A DNA stretch of 64,000 bases from CAJQQK01 sp965224225 (GTDB taxonomy: Bacteria; Pseudomonadota; Alphaproteobacteria; Rhizobiales; Hyphomicrobiaceae). The stretch is from positions 124,001-188,000 of the forward strand of contig CBDCZF010000035.1 of the NCBI GenBank assembly GCA_965224225.1, written 5' to 3'. Below are positions 9,909 to 18,500 of this stretch, in pieces. Under the pieces are notes generated by a model. That model saw only the letters and a program-made list of their open reading frames with translations, made no database searches and was not told where the DNA came from. The stretch's first letter is position 1; every line of letters begins with the position of its first letter. Both the position numbers and the translations under genes were made by a program.

Positions 9909-10760
9909 TCATTCCCGCGTGAAATGCAGCACGTTCTTGAGGTGCTCGCGGCCCCAGGCAACGAAGGGCAGCGTGCGAAAGCCGCCGTCGCGATTACCGT
10001 AACGCAGGGGGACACCATCCAGTCCTGTGACCTCACCGCCGGCTGCCCGCACGATGGCATGACCGGCAGCGATATCCCACTCGCTAATCGATCCGAGCCG
10101 CGGATAGAAATCGGCGCGACCTTCGGCAACCCGGCAGAATTTCAGCGATGAGCCGGCCTCGACCCGGCCGCTGACCGGCTTGCCATCGAGCTCACGTTCG
10201 AGTTTGGCCGAGGGATGCGAACTCGACAATGCAACCACCAGAGCCGCGGGATCGGGCTCGCGGGTGCGCAGGGGTTTCAAATCGAGTTCGGCAAGATCCG
10301 TGTCGTGCGACAGGTCGAGTACCGTGCAAACAGCGATGTCGGGCGCCGTCGTCAGATAAAGTTCGCCGTTGACCGGCAGCAGGATCAACCCGAACGTCGG
10401 GATATGATCCTTGATCAGCGCCACATTGATCGTAAAATCCGTACCACCCTTGACGAATTCACGCGTGCCATCGAGTGCATCGACGAGAAAGTACGTGCCG
10501 TCAATCTCCGGAGAATGGCCCGCGCTATAAAGTTCTTCCGCAATCACCGGCACATCGCCTGCAACCTGGCCTAGCGCCTCGACGATGATGGCTTCGGCCT
10601 CCTGGTCGGCAATGGTCACCGGCGAGGCATCGGCCTTGCGCTCGACCGTCGGCTTGTTGCGCAAGTATTCGAGTTCGAGGCGAGCAGCCCGCGCCGCGGC
10701 CGGCAGCAGGGCTGCTGCCAATTCGTCATGCGTCGGTAGGTTCATTGCGAAATCTCCCAT
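9909..10760 (-). CDS. cysQ: 3'(2'),5'-bisphosphate nucleotidase CysQ
   Basis: 283 residues of the inositol monophosphatase superfamily. CysQ removes the 3' phosphate of PAP/PAPS and so clears a by-product of sulfate assimilation. Metal-site motifs are present in order: VIAEE (about residue 75), DALDGTREF (about 93-101) and WDIAAGHAIVRAAGG (about 225). Length is typical. A second Met at codon 6 is an equally good start. An inositol-phosphatase-like relative with another substrate is possible, but TREFVKGGTDFTIN is characteristic of CysQ. It is divergent from chpT across 288 bases in which I see nothing firm. Confidence 0.88.
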   Translation of the reverse strand: MGDFAMNLPTHDELAAALLPAAARAARLELEYLRNKPTVERKADASPVTIADQEAEAIIVEALGQVAGDVPVIAEELYSAGHSPEIDGTYFLVDALDGTREFVKGGTDFTINVALIKDHIPTFGLILLPVNGELYLTTAPDIAVCTVLDLSHDTDLAELDLKPLRTREPDPAALVVALSSSHPSAKLERELDGKPVSGRVEAGSSLKFCRVAEGRADFYPRLGSISEWDIAAGHAIVRAAGGEVTGLDGVPLRYGNRDGGFRTLPFVAWGREHLKNVLHFTRE

Positions 10761-11048
10761 GTCAGGGCCCGACTGGCATCGATCGGTTCCGGCTGCAACC
10801 GACCAGATTGACGCTCCGGGATACTTGGCGAAGCACAGGCAACCGCAGCTTCATGGCAACGCTCTCCCCAAAACCCGTCGTCGGGAACCGGTATCAGCTG
10901 CCATCTTCCTGGTATCGCATCGCGGATCACTGTATGTAGATGCCAATCGTCTGCCTCTCCCGTCATCGGTTGGTTCGCTCGCGTCGGTTCCTTCGTTTCC
11001 TGGGCACCGGATGGCGTGGCTATTGATCAAATCCGTACCGGAGCCGAC

Positions 11049-11687
11049 ATGAACCAATCAGCCGAACCTTCAGACCTCGAACTTGCCGCCCTGATTTCCA
11101 GCAAGATCTGCCACGACGTGATCAGCCCCGTCGGTGCAATCTACAACGGCCTTGAAATCCTGGGCGAGGACAGCGATCCGAATTCGCGCGACTATGCGAT
11201 GGACGTCATCCGTAACGTCACCGTCCAGGCCTCCGCCCGCCTGCAGTTTGCCCGATTCGCGTTCGGAGCTGCCGGTTCGGCCGGTGCCGAGATCGATCTC
11301 GAGACGGCGCGCGAGATCTCGATCGGATTTATCGGCGAAGGCAAGCATTCGATCTCGTGGCAGTCACCGAGCGGCTATCTGCCCAAGAACCAGGTCAAGT
11401 TGCTGCTCAACCTGATTGCCATCTCGGTCAATGCCCTACCGCGCGGCGGCACCATAGACGTGCGCATCGACGATGATCTGACCAAGCCTGTCTTCCAGGT
11501 CATCTGCACCGGCCGCAAGGCACGACCGCCGCAATATTTGGCAAACATCCTGACCGGCGAGATGCCCGAAATCGATGCGATGTCGGTGCAGGCCTACTAC
11601 ACTTGGCGGCTCGCCGAAAACGTCGGCTCGACGATCGCAATCGACGAGAACGATGAGGGTGTCGTCCTGACGGCACGGTCGGGCTGA
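11049..11687 (+). CDS. chpT: histidine phosphotransferase ChpT
   Basis: 212 residues. ChpT passes phosphate from the hybrid kinase CckA to CtrA and CpdR in the alphaproteobacterial cell-cycle relay. The phosphorylated His is H22 in KICHDVISPVGAIYNG, in the helical dimerisation part. The C-terminal half is a degenerate Bergerat-like fold without ATP motifs (VKLLLNLIAIS, PRGGTIDV), which is typical of ChpT. ATG 11049 gives the normal family length. It is followed 200 bases later by a stand-alone receiver gene. Confidence 0.93.
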   Translation: MNQSAEPSDLELAALISSKICHDVISPVGAIYNGLEILGEDSDPNSRDYAMDVIRNVTVQASARLQFARFAFGAAGSAGAEIDLETAREISIGFIGEGKHSISWQSPSGYLPKNQVKLLLNLIAISVNALPRGGTIDVRIDDDLTKPVFQVICTGRKARPPQYLANILTGEMPEIDAMSVQAYYTWRLAENVGSTIAIDENDEGVVLTARSG

Positions 11688-11888
11688 GCCTTCTCGACAC
11701 GACGACATGGTTTCCGGTGGGCTGCAAGCAACCAACTGTTAACGCTCGGCGATGATAATCCGTGCGGAGACTTGCATCTGTTGACACGTGGCCTGCCGAA
11801 GCCGGTTTGCCTACGTGTCTGAAATGACAGCGGATCACAGGTCATTTCCGGTTTAGCCACCCCTCCGGTCCAGCATGAGGCCCACGCC

Positions 11889-12257
11889 ATGAAGTTATGC
11901 CTTGTCATCGATGATTCCAGCGTCATTCGCAAAGTGGCCCGCACCATTCTCAGCGACCTTGGCTATCTTGTCGTCGAAGCCGAGAACGGTGAGCAGGCGC
12001 TTGAACAATGCCGAAACGAAATGCCCGATGCGATTTTCCTCGACTGGGATCTGCCCGACATGAGCGGGTTCGACTTCCTCGTTGCATTCAGGAACAAGTT
12101 TCCCGGCCAGCAGCCCCATATCGTCTACGCGACCACCGAAAACGACCCGCTCGACATTTCCCGATCGATCACGACAGGGGCTTCGGATTATGTGACAGTG
12201 CCGTTCGACCGGGCAGCACTCTCGGCCAAGTTTCCGCACGCTACAGCGGCTGCCTGA
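11889..12257 (+). CDS. stand-alone CheY-like receiver protein
   Basis: 122 residues, one receiver domain. The acidic pair is DD at residues 8-9 and the phospho-acceptor is the Asp of LDWDLPDMSG at about residue 53. The switch Thr is in YATTEND. Where receivers normally have the invariant Lys (KPF), this protein reads TVPFD, so Val replaces Lys. Its position next to chpT suggests a link to the cell-cycle relay, which is inference. The last residues (PHATAAA) lack the usual final helix, so the C-terminus may have decayed. No output domain. Confidence 0.8.
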   Translation: MKLCLVIDDSSVIRKVARTILSDLGYLVVEAENGEQALEQCRNEMPDAIFLDWDLPDMSGFDFLVAFRNKFPGQQPHIVYATTENDPLDISRSITTGASDYVTVPFDRAALSAKFPHATAAA

Positions 12258-12408
12258 AGGCATCTACAGCCGGCTCGCGCCGGCCGGATTTCATCGGTTG
12301 CGTCCTTTTTGCAAAATCCGGGCAAGCATAGTTTTAACAATACGCCAGTTGCGATAACCTCGGCTGCCATTGCGAACCTGATCGCAAAGGCAGTGCGAGG
12401 AGCAGGCC

Positions 12409-13116
12409 ATGGCCGAGGATCATCCCTTCAATCCGCGCGATTGGGCATCGCATCCGCCCAACGCTTACCCGGACTACAAGTCGACCGCATTACGTGCGCC
12501 GAGCCAGCCGCTGGTTGCGCTGCCGGCCAGTCTTTCAGAACTGACCGGCCCGGTCTACGGCCACCAAAGCGTTGGCGAGCTTGACGCCGATCTGACCCGT
12601 AACGGCGTCAAGGACGGCGAACCGCTCGGCGAACGCATCATCGTCGAAGGCCGCGTGCTCGATGAAGACGGCCGGCCACAGGCCGACACGTTGATCGAGG
12701 TCTGGCAGGCCAATGCGGCCGGGCGCTACATCCACATCAACGACGATCACGACGCGCCGCTTGACCCGAACTTTTTCGGCGGTGGACGCTGCGTCACCGA
12801 TGGTGACGGGCGCTACCGGTTCGTCACGATCAAGCCCGGCGCCTACCCCTGGGGCAATCACACGAACGCCTGGCGGCCGAACCATATCCATTTCTCGCTA
12901 TTCGGCCCCGCCTTTGCGACACGCCTGGTAACGCAGATGTACTTTCCGGGTGACCCGCTGCTCGACCTCGATCCGATCTTCCTCGGCACGCCCGCCGGAG
13001 CTCGCGATCGGCTGATTTCCGAATTCGCCCTCGACGTCACGCAGGAAGGCTTCGCGCTTGGCTACAACTTCGACATCATCTTGCGCGGGCGCAACCAAAC
13101 GCCGATGGAGACCTGA
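12409..13116 (+). CDS. pcaH: protocatechuate 3,4-dioxygenase beta subunit
   Basis: 235 residues. With PcaG it forms the Fe(III) enzyme that opens protocatechuate to 3-carboxy-cis,cis-muconate, the entry to the beta-ketoadipate route. The four iron ligands are present: Tyr107 (GRYIH), Tyr146 (GAYPW), His159 and His161 (NHIHF). Intradiol dioxygenase core motifs include LIEVWQANAAG and GDGRYRFVTIKPG. Length matches PcaH. pcaG begins 2 bases after its stop. No regulator or further pca gene lies nearby. Confidence 0.95.
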   Translation: MAEDHPFNPRDWASHPPNAYPDYKSTALRAPSQPLVALPASLSELTGPVYGHQSVGELDADLTRNGVKDGEPLGERIIVEGRVLDEDGRPQADTLIEVWQANAAGRYIHINDDHDAPLDPNFFGGGRCVTDGDGRYRFVTIKPGAYPWGNHTNAWRPNHIHFSLFGPAFATRLVTQMYFPGDPLLDLDPIFLGTPAGARDRLISEFALDVTQEGFALGYNFDIILRGRNQTPMET

Positions 13117-13118
13117 CC

Positions 13119-13715
13119 GTGTCACGCAAGCAAACGCCATCACAGACGGTCGGCCCCTATTTTGCCTACGGCCTGACCGCCGAACAGTACGATTATCCCT
13201 TCGACCAGATCGCAGCTGGCAACCTGTTGGCCGATTGTCCCGACATCGACGGCACCCGCATCATCGTCGAGGGACGGATATTCGACGGCGAAGGCGAACC
13301 CGTGCCCGATGCCATGATCGAAATCTGGCAGGCCGACCCGCAGGGCCGTTATGCACATCCGGGCGATCCGCGCGCCTCGAACATCGGCTTCATGGGCTTC
13401 GGACGTTATGGCACTGGCACCGAGGCAGGCAGCAATTACCGTTTCGAATCCGTCAAGCCCGGTTCGGTCGATGGCCGCCAGGCACCACACATCAACATGA
13501 TTGTGTTTGCCCGCGGCCTGCTTTCGCATCTCTACACCCGCATCTACTTTTCCGATGACGCGGCAGCCCAGCAAGCCGACGCGGTCCTGAGCCTGGTTCC
13601 CGAAGCGCGACGCGCGACATTAGTGGCGGCACTCGACGAGCGTGACGGCCAGCGCATCTATCGCTTTGACGTTCACCTGCAGGGCGAACGAGAGACCGTC
13701 TTTTTCGATGTCTGA
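13119..13715 (+). CDS. pcaG: protocatechuate 3,4-dioxygenase alpha subunit
   Basis: 198 residues, the non-catalytic partner of PcaH; it shapes the active site but lacks the iron ligands. It begins SRKQTPSQTVGPYFAYGL, typical of PcaG, and shares the intradiol fold (IEIWQADPQGRYAHP, GRQAPHINMIVFARGL). The start is GTG, 2 bases after the pcaH stop, so translation is probably coupled. A 9-bp hairpin lies 33 bases after its stop. Confidence 0.94.
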   Translation: MSRKQTPSQTVGPYFAYGLTAEQYDYPFDQIAAGNLLADCPDIDGTRIIVEGRIFDGEGEPVPDAMIEIWQADPQGRYAHPGDPRASNIGFMGFGRYGTGTEAGSNYRFESVKPGSVDGRQAPHINMIVFARGLLSHLYTRIYFSDDAAAQQADAVLSLVPEARRATLVAALDERDGQRIYRFDVHLQGERETVFFDV

Positions 13716-13748
13716 TTCCGTCGAATAGACAGCCTGGCAGCTTGCGAT

Positions 13749-13772
13749 GCCGCCGCCCCGGTTGGCGGCGGC
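13749..13772 (+). terminator. hairpin after pcaG
   Basis: GCCGCCGCC pairs perfectly with GGCGGCGGC across a 6-base loop. No T-run follows, so ending of transcription here would need help from Rho or other factors. Confidence 0.5.
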
Positions 13773-13886
13773 CCACGGCGAGGACGAAAACCAGTTGCCA
13801 TGAACACCCTTTCGAGGCAGCGCAAGTCTCGGTTAAACTGGCGCCGTGAGCCCCCGACCAGTTAGTCAGCGAGCGGAGCCAAGACC

Positions 13887-14522
13887 GTGAACAGGATAGT
13901 CCAAACGTTTCTTGCCGGAGTGATGGCAGCCCTGCCGCTGCTCTTGACGATCTTCGCGATCTCCTGGCTTGCCAACTTCCTGAACCTCTACATCGGCCCG
14001 AGCAGTGCGTTTGGTGAATTCCTGGTCTCGCTCGGCCTCGGTAGCGAGGTGCATCGGATCGCGCCTTATGTGGTCGGCATCCTGGTTATCCTCGGGGCGA
14101 TCTTCGTTCTCGGTACGATTGTTCAATCCGGTATCGGTGCCTGGCTGGCCAGCATCGTTGACGGCCTCGTCCGGCGCATTCCGATCGTTTCCTATCTCTA
14201 CGACATATCGAACCGGATCGTTTCGATGCTCGATAACAAGAACGGGCAGAGCCTGCAGGACATGAAACCTGCCTGGTGTTTTTTCGGCGGTAAGCCGGGC
14301 GCCGCCGTGCTGGCGCTCTTGCCGTCATCGACACCGGTCGATCTCGGCGGTGAGAAATACCTGGCCGTTCTCATTCCCTCTGCGCCGGTGCCGTTCGGCG
14401 GAGCACTCATTTACGTGCCGGAATCCTGGATCGAGCCGGCCCAGGAACGTGTCGACGATCTGGTCAGCGTCTACGTTTCGATGGGCCTCCAGGTCCCGGC
14501 CGATCTCGATGATCGCGGGTAG
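13887..14522 (+). CDS. DUF502 family inner-membrane protein
   Basis: 211 residues. Two membrane helices lie near residues 5-35 (FLAGVMAALPLLLTIFAISW) and 60-85 (VVGILVILGAIFVLGTIVQS). Then follow the family-typical RRIPIVSYLYDISNRIVSML and a C-terminal globular part with PSSTPVDLGGEKYLAVLIPSA. DUF502 proteins are widespread in bacteria and plants with no settled biochemical role. Length is normal. It stands between pcaG and a threonine aldolase with its own upstream space. Confidence 0.85.
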   Translation: MNRIVQTFLAGVMAALPLLLTIFAISWLANFLNLYIGPSSAFGEFLVSLGLGSEVHRIAPYVVGILVILGAIFVLGTIVQSGIGAWLASIVDGLVRRIPIVSYLYDISNRIVSMLDNKNGQSLQDMKPAWCFFGGKPGAAVLALLPSSTPVDLGGEKYLAVLIPSAPVPFGGALIYVPESWIEPAQERVDDLVSVYVSMGLQVPADLDDRG

Positions 14523-14592
14523 GTGCTGGTGAATTGCGGAGCACTTGCTGCAGTTGTCACCACGCTTCCGCTTCGCTCACATAGGATCCCCG

Positions 14593-15615
14593 ATGTACGA
14601 CTTTTACTCCGACACCAAGTCCAGGCCTTCAGCTGCCATGTTGCGTGCCGTGCTCGACGCTCCAGTTGGTGACGAACAAAAGGGCGAGGACCCGACAACA
14701 AACGCCTTGTGCCAACGCGTCGCCGACCTGCTCGGTAAGGAAGCGGCCATATTCCTGCCCTCCGGCACGATGTGCAACCAGATCGCCGTCAACGTCCATA
14801 TTCGGCCGGGTGAGGAAATCATTTGCGATCGCACCAGCCACATCATCAATGCCGAAGCGGGTGCCGCCGCGGCCTTCAGTGGCGCACTCGTGCATCCGAT
14901 CGACGGTGCCAATGGCGCGTTGAGGGCAGAACAGGTCCAGGCTGCGATCCGATCGCCGTCGCGTCATGCCCCGGTCAGCCGGCTGCTATGCGTCGAGCAG
15001 ACCGCTAATCTCGCCGGTGGCGCGATCTGGCCGCTCGAACAGGTCAATGCCGTGACCGAGATTGCCCGCAATGCCGGTCTAGCCACCCACATGGACGGCG
15101 CGCGCCTGATGAATGCCGTCGTCGAGACCGGCATTCCGGCTGCAACCTGGGCAGCCGGCTTCGATTCGTGCTGGATCGACTTCTCCAAGGGCCTCGGCGC
15201 TCCGGTCGGTGCAGCGCTTGCCGGTTCGCACGACTTCATCGACAAGGCCTGGCGAGTCAAACAGCAACTCGGCGGCGCCATGCGCCAATCAGGCGTGTTG
15301 GCTGCGATGTGCCTTTATGCGCTCGATCACAACGTCGAGCGGCTCAGGGAGGATCATGCGCTCGCGGCCTCCATCGCCGAACGTCTCGGTGCCATGCCGA
15401 AAGTCGCCAGCGTCCTGCCGGTCGCAACCAACATCGTGATCTTTGATGTGACACCGGACGCACCAACCGCGGCACAGCTCGTCCAGTCATGCGCCGAACG
15501 TAACGTCATTATCGGCGCGTTCGGTGAACGGCGCATCAGGGTCGTCACCCACCTCGACGTCGACGGTGAAGCCGCCGATGCGCTGATCGCGGCCCTCGCC
15601 GGGCACCTTGCCTGA
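14593..15615 (+). CDS. ltaE: low-specificity L-threonine aldolase
   Basis: PLP enzyme of 340 residues that splits threonine or allo-threonine to glycine and acetaldehyde. Fold-type I motifs: MYDFYSDTKSRP at the start, YGHD-equivalent region around GEDPTTNALC, the AHMDGAR-like LATHMDGARLMNA, and the PLP lysine in DFSKGLGAPVGA. ATG 14593 starts at MYDFYSDT as family members do; an upstream in-frame start adds 16 residues of unlike sequence. A good intrinsic terminator follows. Confidence 0.9.
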   Translation: MYDFYSDTKSRPSAAMLRAVLDAPVGDEQKGEDPTTNALCQRVADLLGKEAAIFLPSGTMCNQIAVNVHIRPGEEIICDRTSHIINAEAGAAAAFSGALVHPIDGANGALRAEQVQAAIRSPSRHAPVSRLLCVEQTANLAGGAIWPLEQVNAVTEIARNAGLATHMDGARLMNAVVETGIPAATWAAGFDSCWIDFSKGLGAPVGAALAGSHDFIDKAWRVKQQLGGAMRQSGVLAAMCLYALDHNVERLREDHALAASIAERLGAMPKVASVLPVATNIVIFDVTPDAPTAAQLVQSCAERNVIIGAFGERRIRVVTHLDVDGEAADALIAALAGHLA

Positions 15616-15694
15616 GGCGGCTGCTTGCCTCTGCCGCCGCCGCGGCCGATAATCCCGCCTTGCGGCGCGAGCGGGGCCGGCCCCACACCCCGCA

Positions 15695-15727
15695 GGGAGG
15701 AAGATCCTCCCCGACCCTCCTTTTTTT
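15695..15727 (+). terminator. intrinsic terminator after the threonine aldolase gene
   Basis: GGGAGGA pairs with TCCTCCC across a 3-base loop, and a run of seven T lies nine bases downstream. It separates the aldolase gene from the sirtuin operon. Confidence 0.65.
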
Positions 15728-15746
15728 CTGACCGGGTGAGAGACCG

Positions 15747-16499
15747 ATGGCAGACAGCGATGCCGATAAACTGAAAGAGATGATCGATCGGGCCGGGCGC
15801 ATCGTCGCCTTTACGGGTGCCGGCATTTCGACCGAATCCGGCATTCCCGATTTCCGCTCACCCGGCGGCATCTGGACCAAGTACCAGCCGATCGACTTTC
15901 GCGATTTCATCGCTTCTGCCGAAGCACGACGCGAAACCTGGCGGCGCAAATTCGCGACCGATGAAGTAACCAGCAAGGCGACCCCGAATGCCGGTCACCG
16001 CGCACTTGCCAAGCTCAGCGACAACGGCAAGTTGACGGCACTGATCACGCAGAACATCGACGGCCTTCACCAGAAATCAGGCGTGCCGGCGGACAAGATC
16101 ATCGAGTTGCACGGCAACACCACCTACGCCAAATGCCTCGATTGCCAGAAGCGCTACGAACTCGACTGGGTCCGCGAAATTTTTGCGAACGAAGAGGACC
16201 TGCCGTTCTGTACGGTCTGCGGCGGTCACGTCAAAACCGCCACGATCTCGTTCGGCCAATCGATGCCCGAAGACGAGATGGAACGCGCGACGGAAGCAAC
16301 TTTGGATGCCGACCTGTTCATCGTGCTTGGCAGTTCGCTCGTCGTCTACCCTGCGGCCGGCTTCCCGATTATGGCCAAGCACAACGGTTCCAGGCTCGCC
16401 ATCGTCAATCGTGAACCGACCGACCAGGACAGCCTTGCCGATCTGGTCATCAACGCAGAGATCGGCGCCACCATGGGCCGCATCATGGCCGTCAACTGA
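15747..16499 (+). CDS. cobB: Sir2-family NAD-dependent protein deacylase
   Basis: 250 residues. Sirtuins remove acyl groups from lysine using NAD+. Motifs in order: GAGIS (24-28) with GIPDFRSPGG, TQNIDGLH (101-108), catalytic His122 (ELHGN), zinc cysteines 130, 133, 155 and 158 (KCLDCQ, CTVCGG), and GSSLVVYPA. All key residues are present. It is the first gene of a close run with an HD protein (19 bases later) and an aminotransferase. The name follows family use; the substrate is unknown. Confidence 0.9.
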   Translation: MADSDADKLKEMIDRAGRIVAFTGAGISTESGIPDFRSPGGIWTKYQPIDFRDFIASAEARRETWRRKFATDEVTSKATPNAGHRALAKLSDNGKLTALITQNIDGLHQKSGVPADKIIELHGNTTYAKCLDCQKRYELDWVREIFANEEDLPFCTVCGGHVKTATISFGQSMPEDEMERATEATLDADLFIVLGSSLVVYPAAGFPIMAKHNGSRLAIVNREPTDQDSLADLVINAEIGATMGRIMAVN

Positions 16500-16518
16500 G
16501 CTCAACGGAGAAGCGCTG

Positions 16519-17157
16519 ATGAGTGCCGCGGAGATCACCGACACGCTGCGTGCGCAAGTGTGCGAGGAACTGCCCGAGATCGACCAGATCACCGATCCAG
16601 GCCTTCGCGCGAAGGCGATCGATGCCTGGGCGCTGGCGCTCAGCCAATCGAGCTTTGCGTCCATTCGCGAAATCCCGCCGGCCGGCAACCCGGAGGTCAA
16701 CGAAGCGAAGCGCGGCGATCAGACCGACCATTTGCGCGGCGTCACGCGACTGGCCATTGCGATTGCCCGGGAGATGCAGCAGGCCTATCCGGAACTCGCC
16801 ATCGACATGGACACCATCATCGCCGGCGGCCTGCTGCATGACGTCGGCAAGGCCTGGGAGTTCGATCCCGAACGCCGGGCCCGCTGGAAGGCCTCGCAAA
16901 AGCAGACGGGCCGGCCGTCGATCCGCCACCCAGCCTACGGCGCCCACATCTGCCTGACGGTCGGCCTGCCCGAAGAGATCGCCCATGTCGCCATGGCGCA
17001 CTCGGGCGAGGGCGAGTTGCTCGTGCGCAGCCTCGAATGCATGATCGTGCATCAGGCCGATTACACCTTCTGGAACACGCTGATCGCCGGCGGCCAGATC
17101 AAGCCGGAAACCGTGCCGCCAGACAAACGCAAGTACGTGACCGACAGCCCGTTCTGA
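16519..17157 (+). CDS. HD-domain phosphohydrolase-like protein
   Basis: 212 residues. The metal-binding HD pattern is seen as His in DQTDHLRGV, the pair in GGLLHDVGK (about residue 110), a later His in MAHSGEG and the Asp in VHQADYT. HD proteins usually cleave phosphate esters of nucleotides or second messengers; the substrate here cannot be told. ATG 16519 was chosen at the end of an open frame that overlaps the sirtuin gene. It probably shares a transcript with its two neighbours. Confidence 0.78.
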   Translation: MSAAEITDTLRAQVCEELPEIDQITDPGLRAKAIDAWALALSQSSFASIREIPPAGNPEVNEAKRGDQTDHLRGVTRLAIAIAREMQQAYPELAIDMDTIIAGGLLHDVGKAWEFDPERRARWKASQKQTGRPSIRHPAYGAHICLTVGLPEEIAHVAMAHSGEGELLVRSLECMIVHQADYTFWNTLIAGGQIKPETVPPDKRKYVTDSPF

Positions 17158-17189
17158 TCTGAGCGGCTGCAATTGAAAGGGCGAAAACC

Positions 17190-18500
17190 ATGCTCCAGAA
17201 CCTGTCACTCGACGGCGCGCTGGCCGATGCCCGCGAAACCTACGCCGACGCTCGCCCGAAAACGGCGGCTATCCATGCCAAGGCATCGCAACACCTGCCC
17301 GGCGGCAACACGCGCACCATCCTCTATCACGGCCCCTTCCCACTGCGCATCGGAAAGGGCAGCGGCGCCTTTATCGAGGACATCGACGGCCATCGTTACC
17401 TGAACCTGCTCGGTGAATACACCGCCGGCGTATTCGGTCATTCGCATCCCGTGATCCGGACCGCGATTGCAGACGCTATCGAGAATGGCATCAATTTCGG
17501 CGCCCACAACCTGTTGGAGGCGCGCCTTGCCGAATTGGTGACGGAGCGCTTCGCAGCGATCGAGCGCGTGCGCTTCACGAACTCCGGCACCGAAGCCAAC
17601 CTGATGGCCGTCTCGCTCGCCCGCCATGCCACCGGCCGCGATAAGGTGATGGTCTTCCAGGGCGGCTACCACGGCGGGCTTTTCTATTTCGCCGGCAAGG
17701 GCAGCCCGATCAACGCGCCCTACCCTTATGTCAAAGCAGTCTACAATGACATCGAAGCGACGCGGGCACTGATCCGGGAACACGGCTCCGATCTGGCCTG
17801 CGTCATGGTCGAACCGATGCAGGGGTCGGCCGGCTGCATCCCCGCTGACCCGGCCTTCATGGCGATGCTCAGCGAAGAGACGGCAAAGGCCGGCACGCTA
17901 TTGCTGCTCGACGAGGTGATGACGTCCCGGTTCGGACGCGGCGGCGCTCACGCCATGCTCGGATTGACGCCCGATCTGATGACGCTCGGCAAATGGATCG
18001 GCGGCGGCATGAGCTTTGGAGCCTTCGGCGGACGCGCCGACCTCATGGCAGCCTTCGATCCCTCGTCACCCGATGCGCTGCCGCATGCCGGCACCTTCAA
18101 CAACAACGTCCTCTCCATGGGCGCCGGCATCGCAGCCGTGACCGAAGCCTTCACGCCTGACGTTGCCGAGGCCTTGCATCAGCGTGGCGACGGGCTGCGC
18201 GCACGGCTCAATGAGTTGTTCAGCGCACGCAACGTCGGCCTCAGCGCCACCGGCCAGGGCTCGCTGATGAACATTCATCCGGTGATCGGGCCTGTGCGAA
18301 ACGCCGATGATCTGAGCGACGCCGACGACCGGATCCGCGAGTTGATATTCCTCGATCTCATCGAGCGCGGTTACTACATCGCCAGGCGCGGCTTTATCGC
18401 CCTGACGATCGTGGTGAGCGACTCTGACCTTGACGGCTTTGTCGATGCCCTCGGCGACATTATCGACACCCGTGCGGCGATCCTGCCAAAGCGCGAGTGA
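17190..18500 (+). CDS. class III PLP aminotransferase (glutamate-1-semialdehyde aminomutase-like)
   Basis: 436 residues. It is like glutamate-1-semialdehyde 2,1-aminomutase and related transaminases. Motifs: HLPGGNTRTI, FTNSGTEANLMA (cofactor phosphate site), GGYHG, LLLLDEVMTSRFGRGG, and the PLP lysine in LGKWIGGGMSFGAFGG. The C-terminus is normal. Many such proteins are amino acid transaminases rather than haem-pathway enzymes, and the heme gene hemL would normally lie elsewhere. Its stop touches the stop of rtcB on the other strand with no gap. Confidence 0.82.
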   Translation: MLQNLSLDGALADARETYADARPKTAAIHAKASQHLPGGNTRTILYHGPFPLRIGKGSGAFIEDIDGHRYLNLLGEYTAGVFGHSHPVIRTAIADAIENGINFGAHNLLEARLAELVTERFAAIERVRFTNSGTEANLMAVSLARHATGRDKVMVFQGGYHGGLFYFAGKGSPINAPYPYVKAVYNDIEATRALIREHGSDLACVMVEPMQGSAGCIPADPAFMAMLSEETAKAGTLLLLDEVMTSRFGRGGAHAMLGLTPDLMTLGKWIGGGMSFGAFGGRADLMAAFDPSSPDALPHAGTFNNNVLSMGAGIAAVTEAFTPDVAEALHQRGDGLRARLNELFSARNVGLSATGQGSLMNIHPVIGPVRNADDLSDADDRIRELIFLDLIERGYYIARRGFIALTIVVSDSDLDGFVDALGDIIDTRAAILPKRE

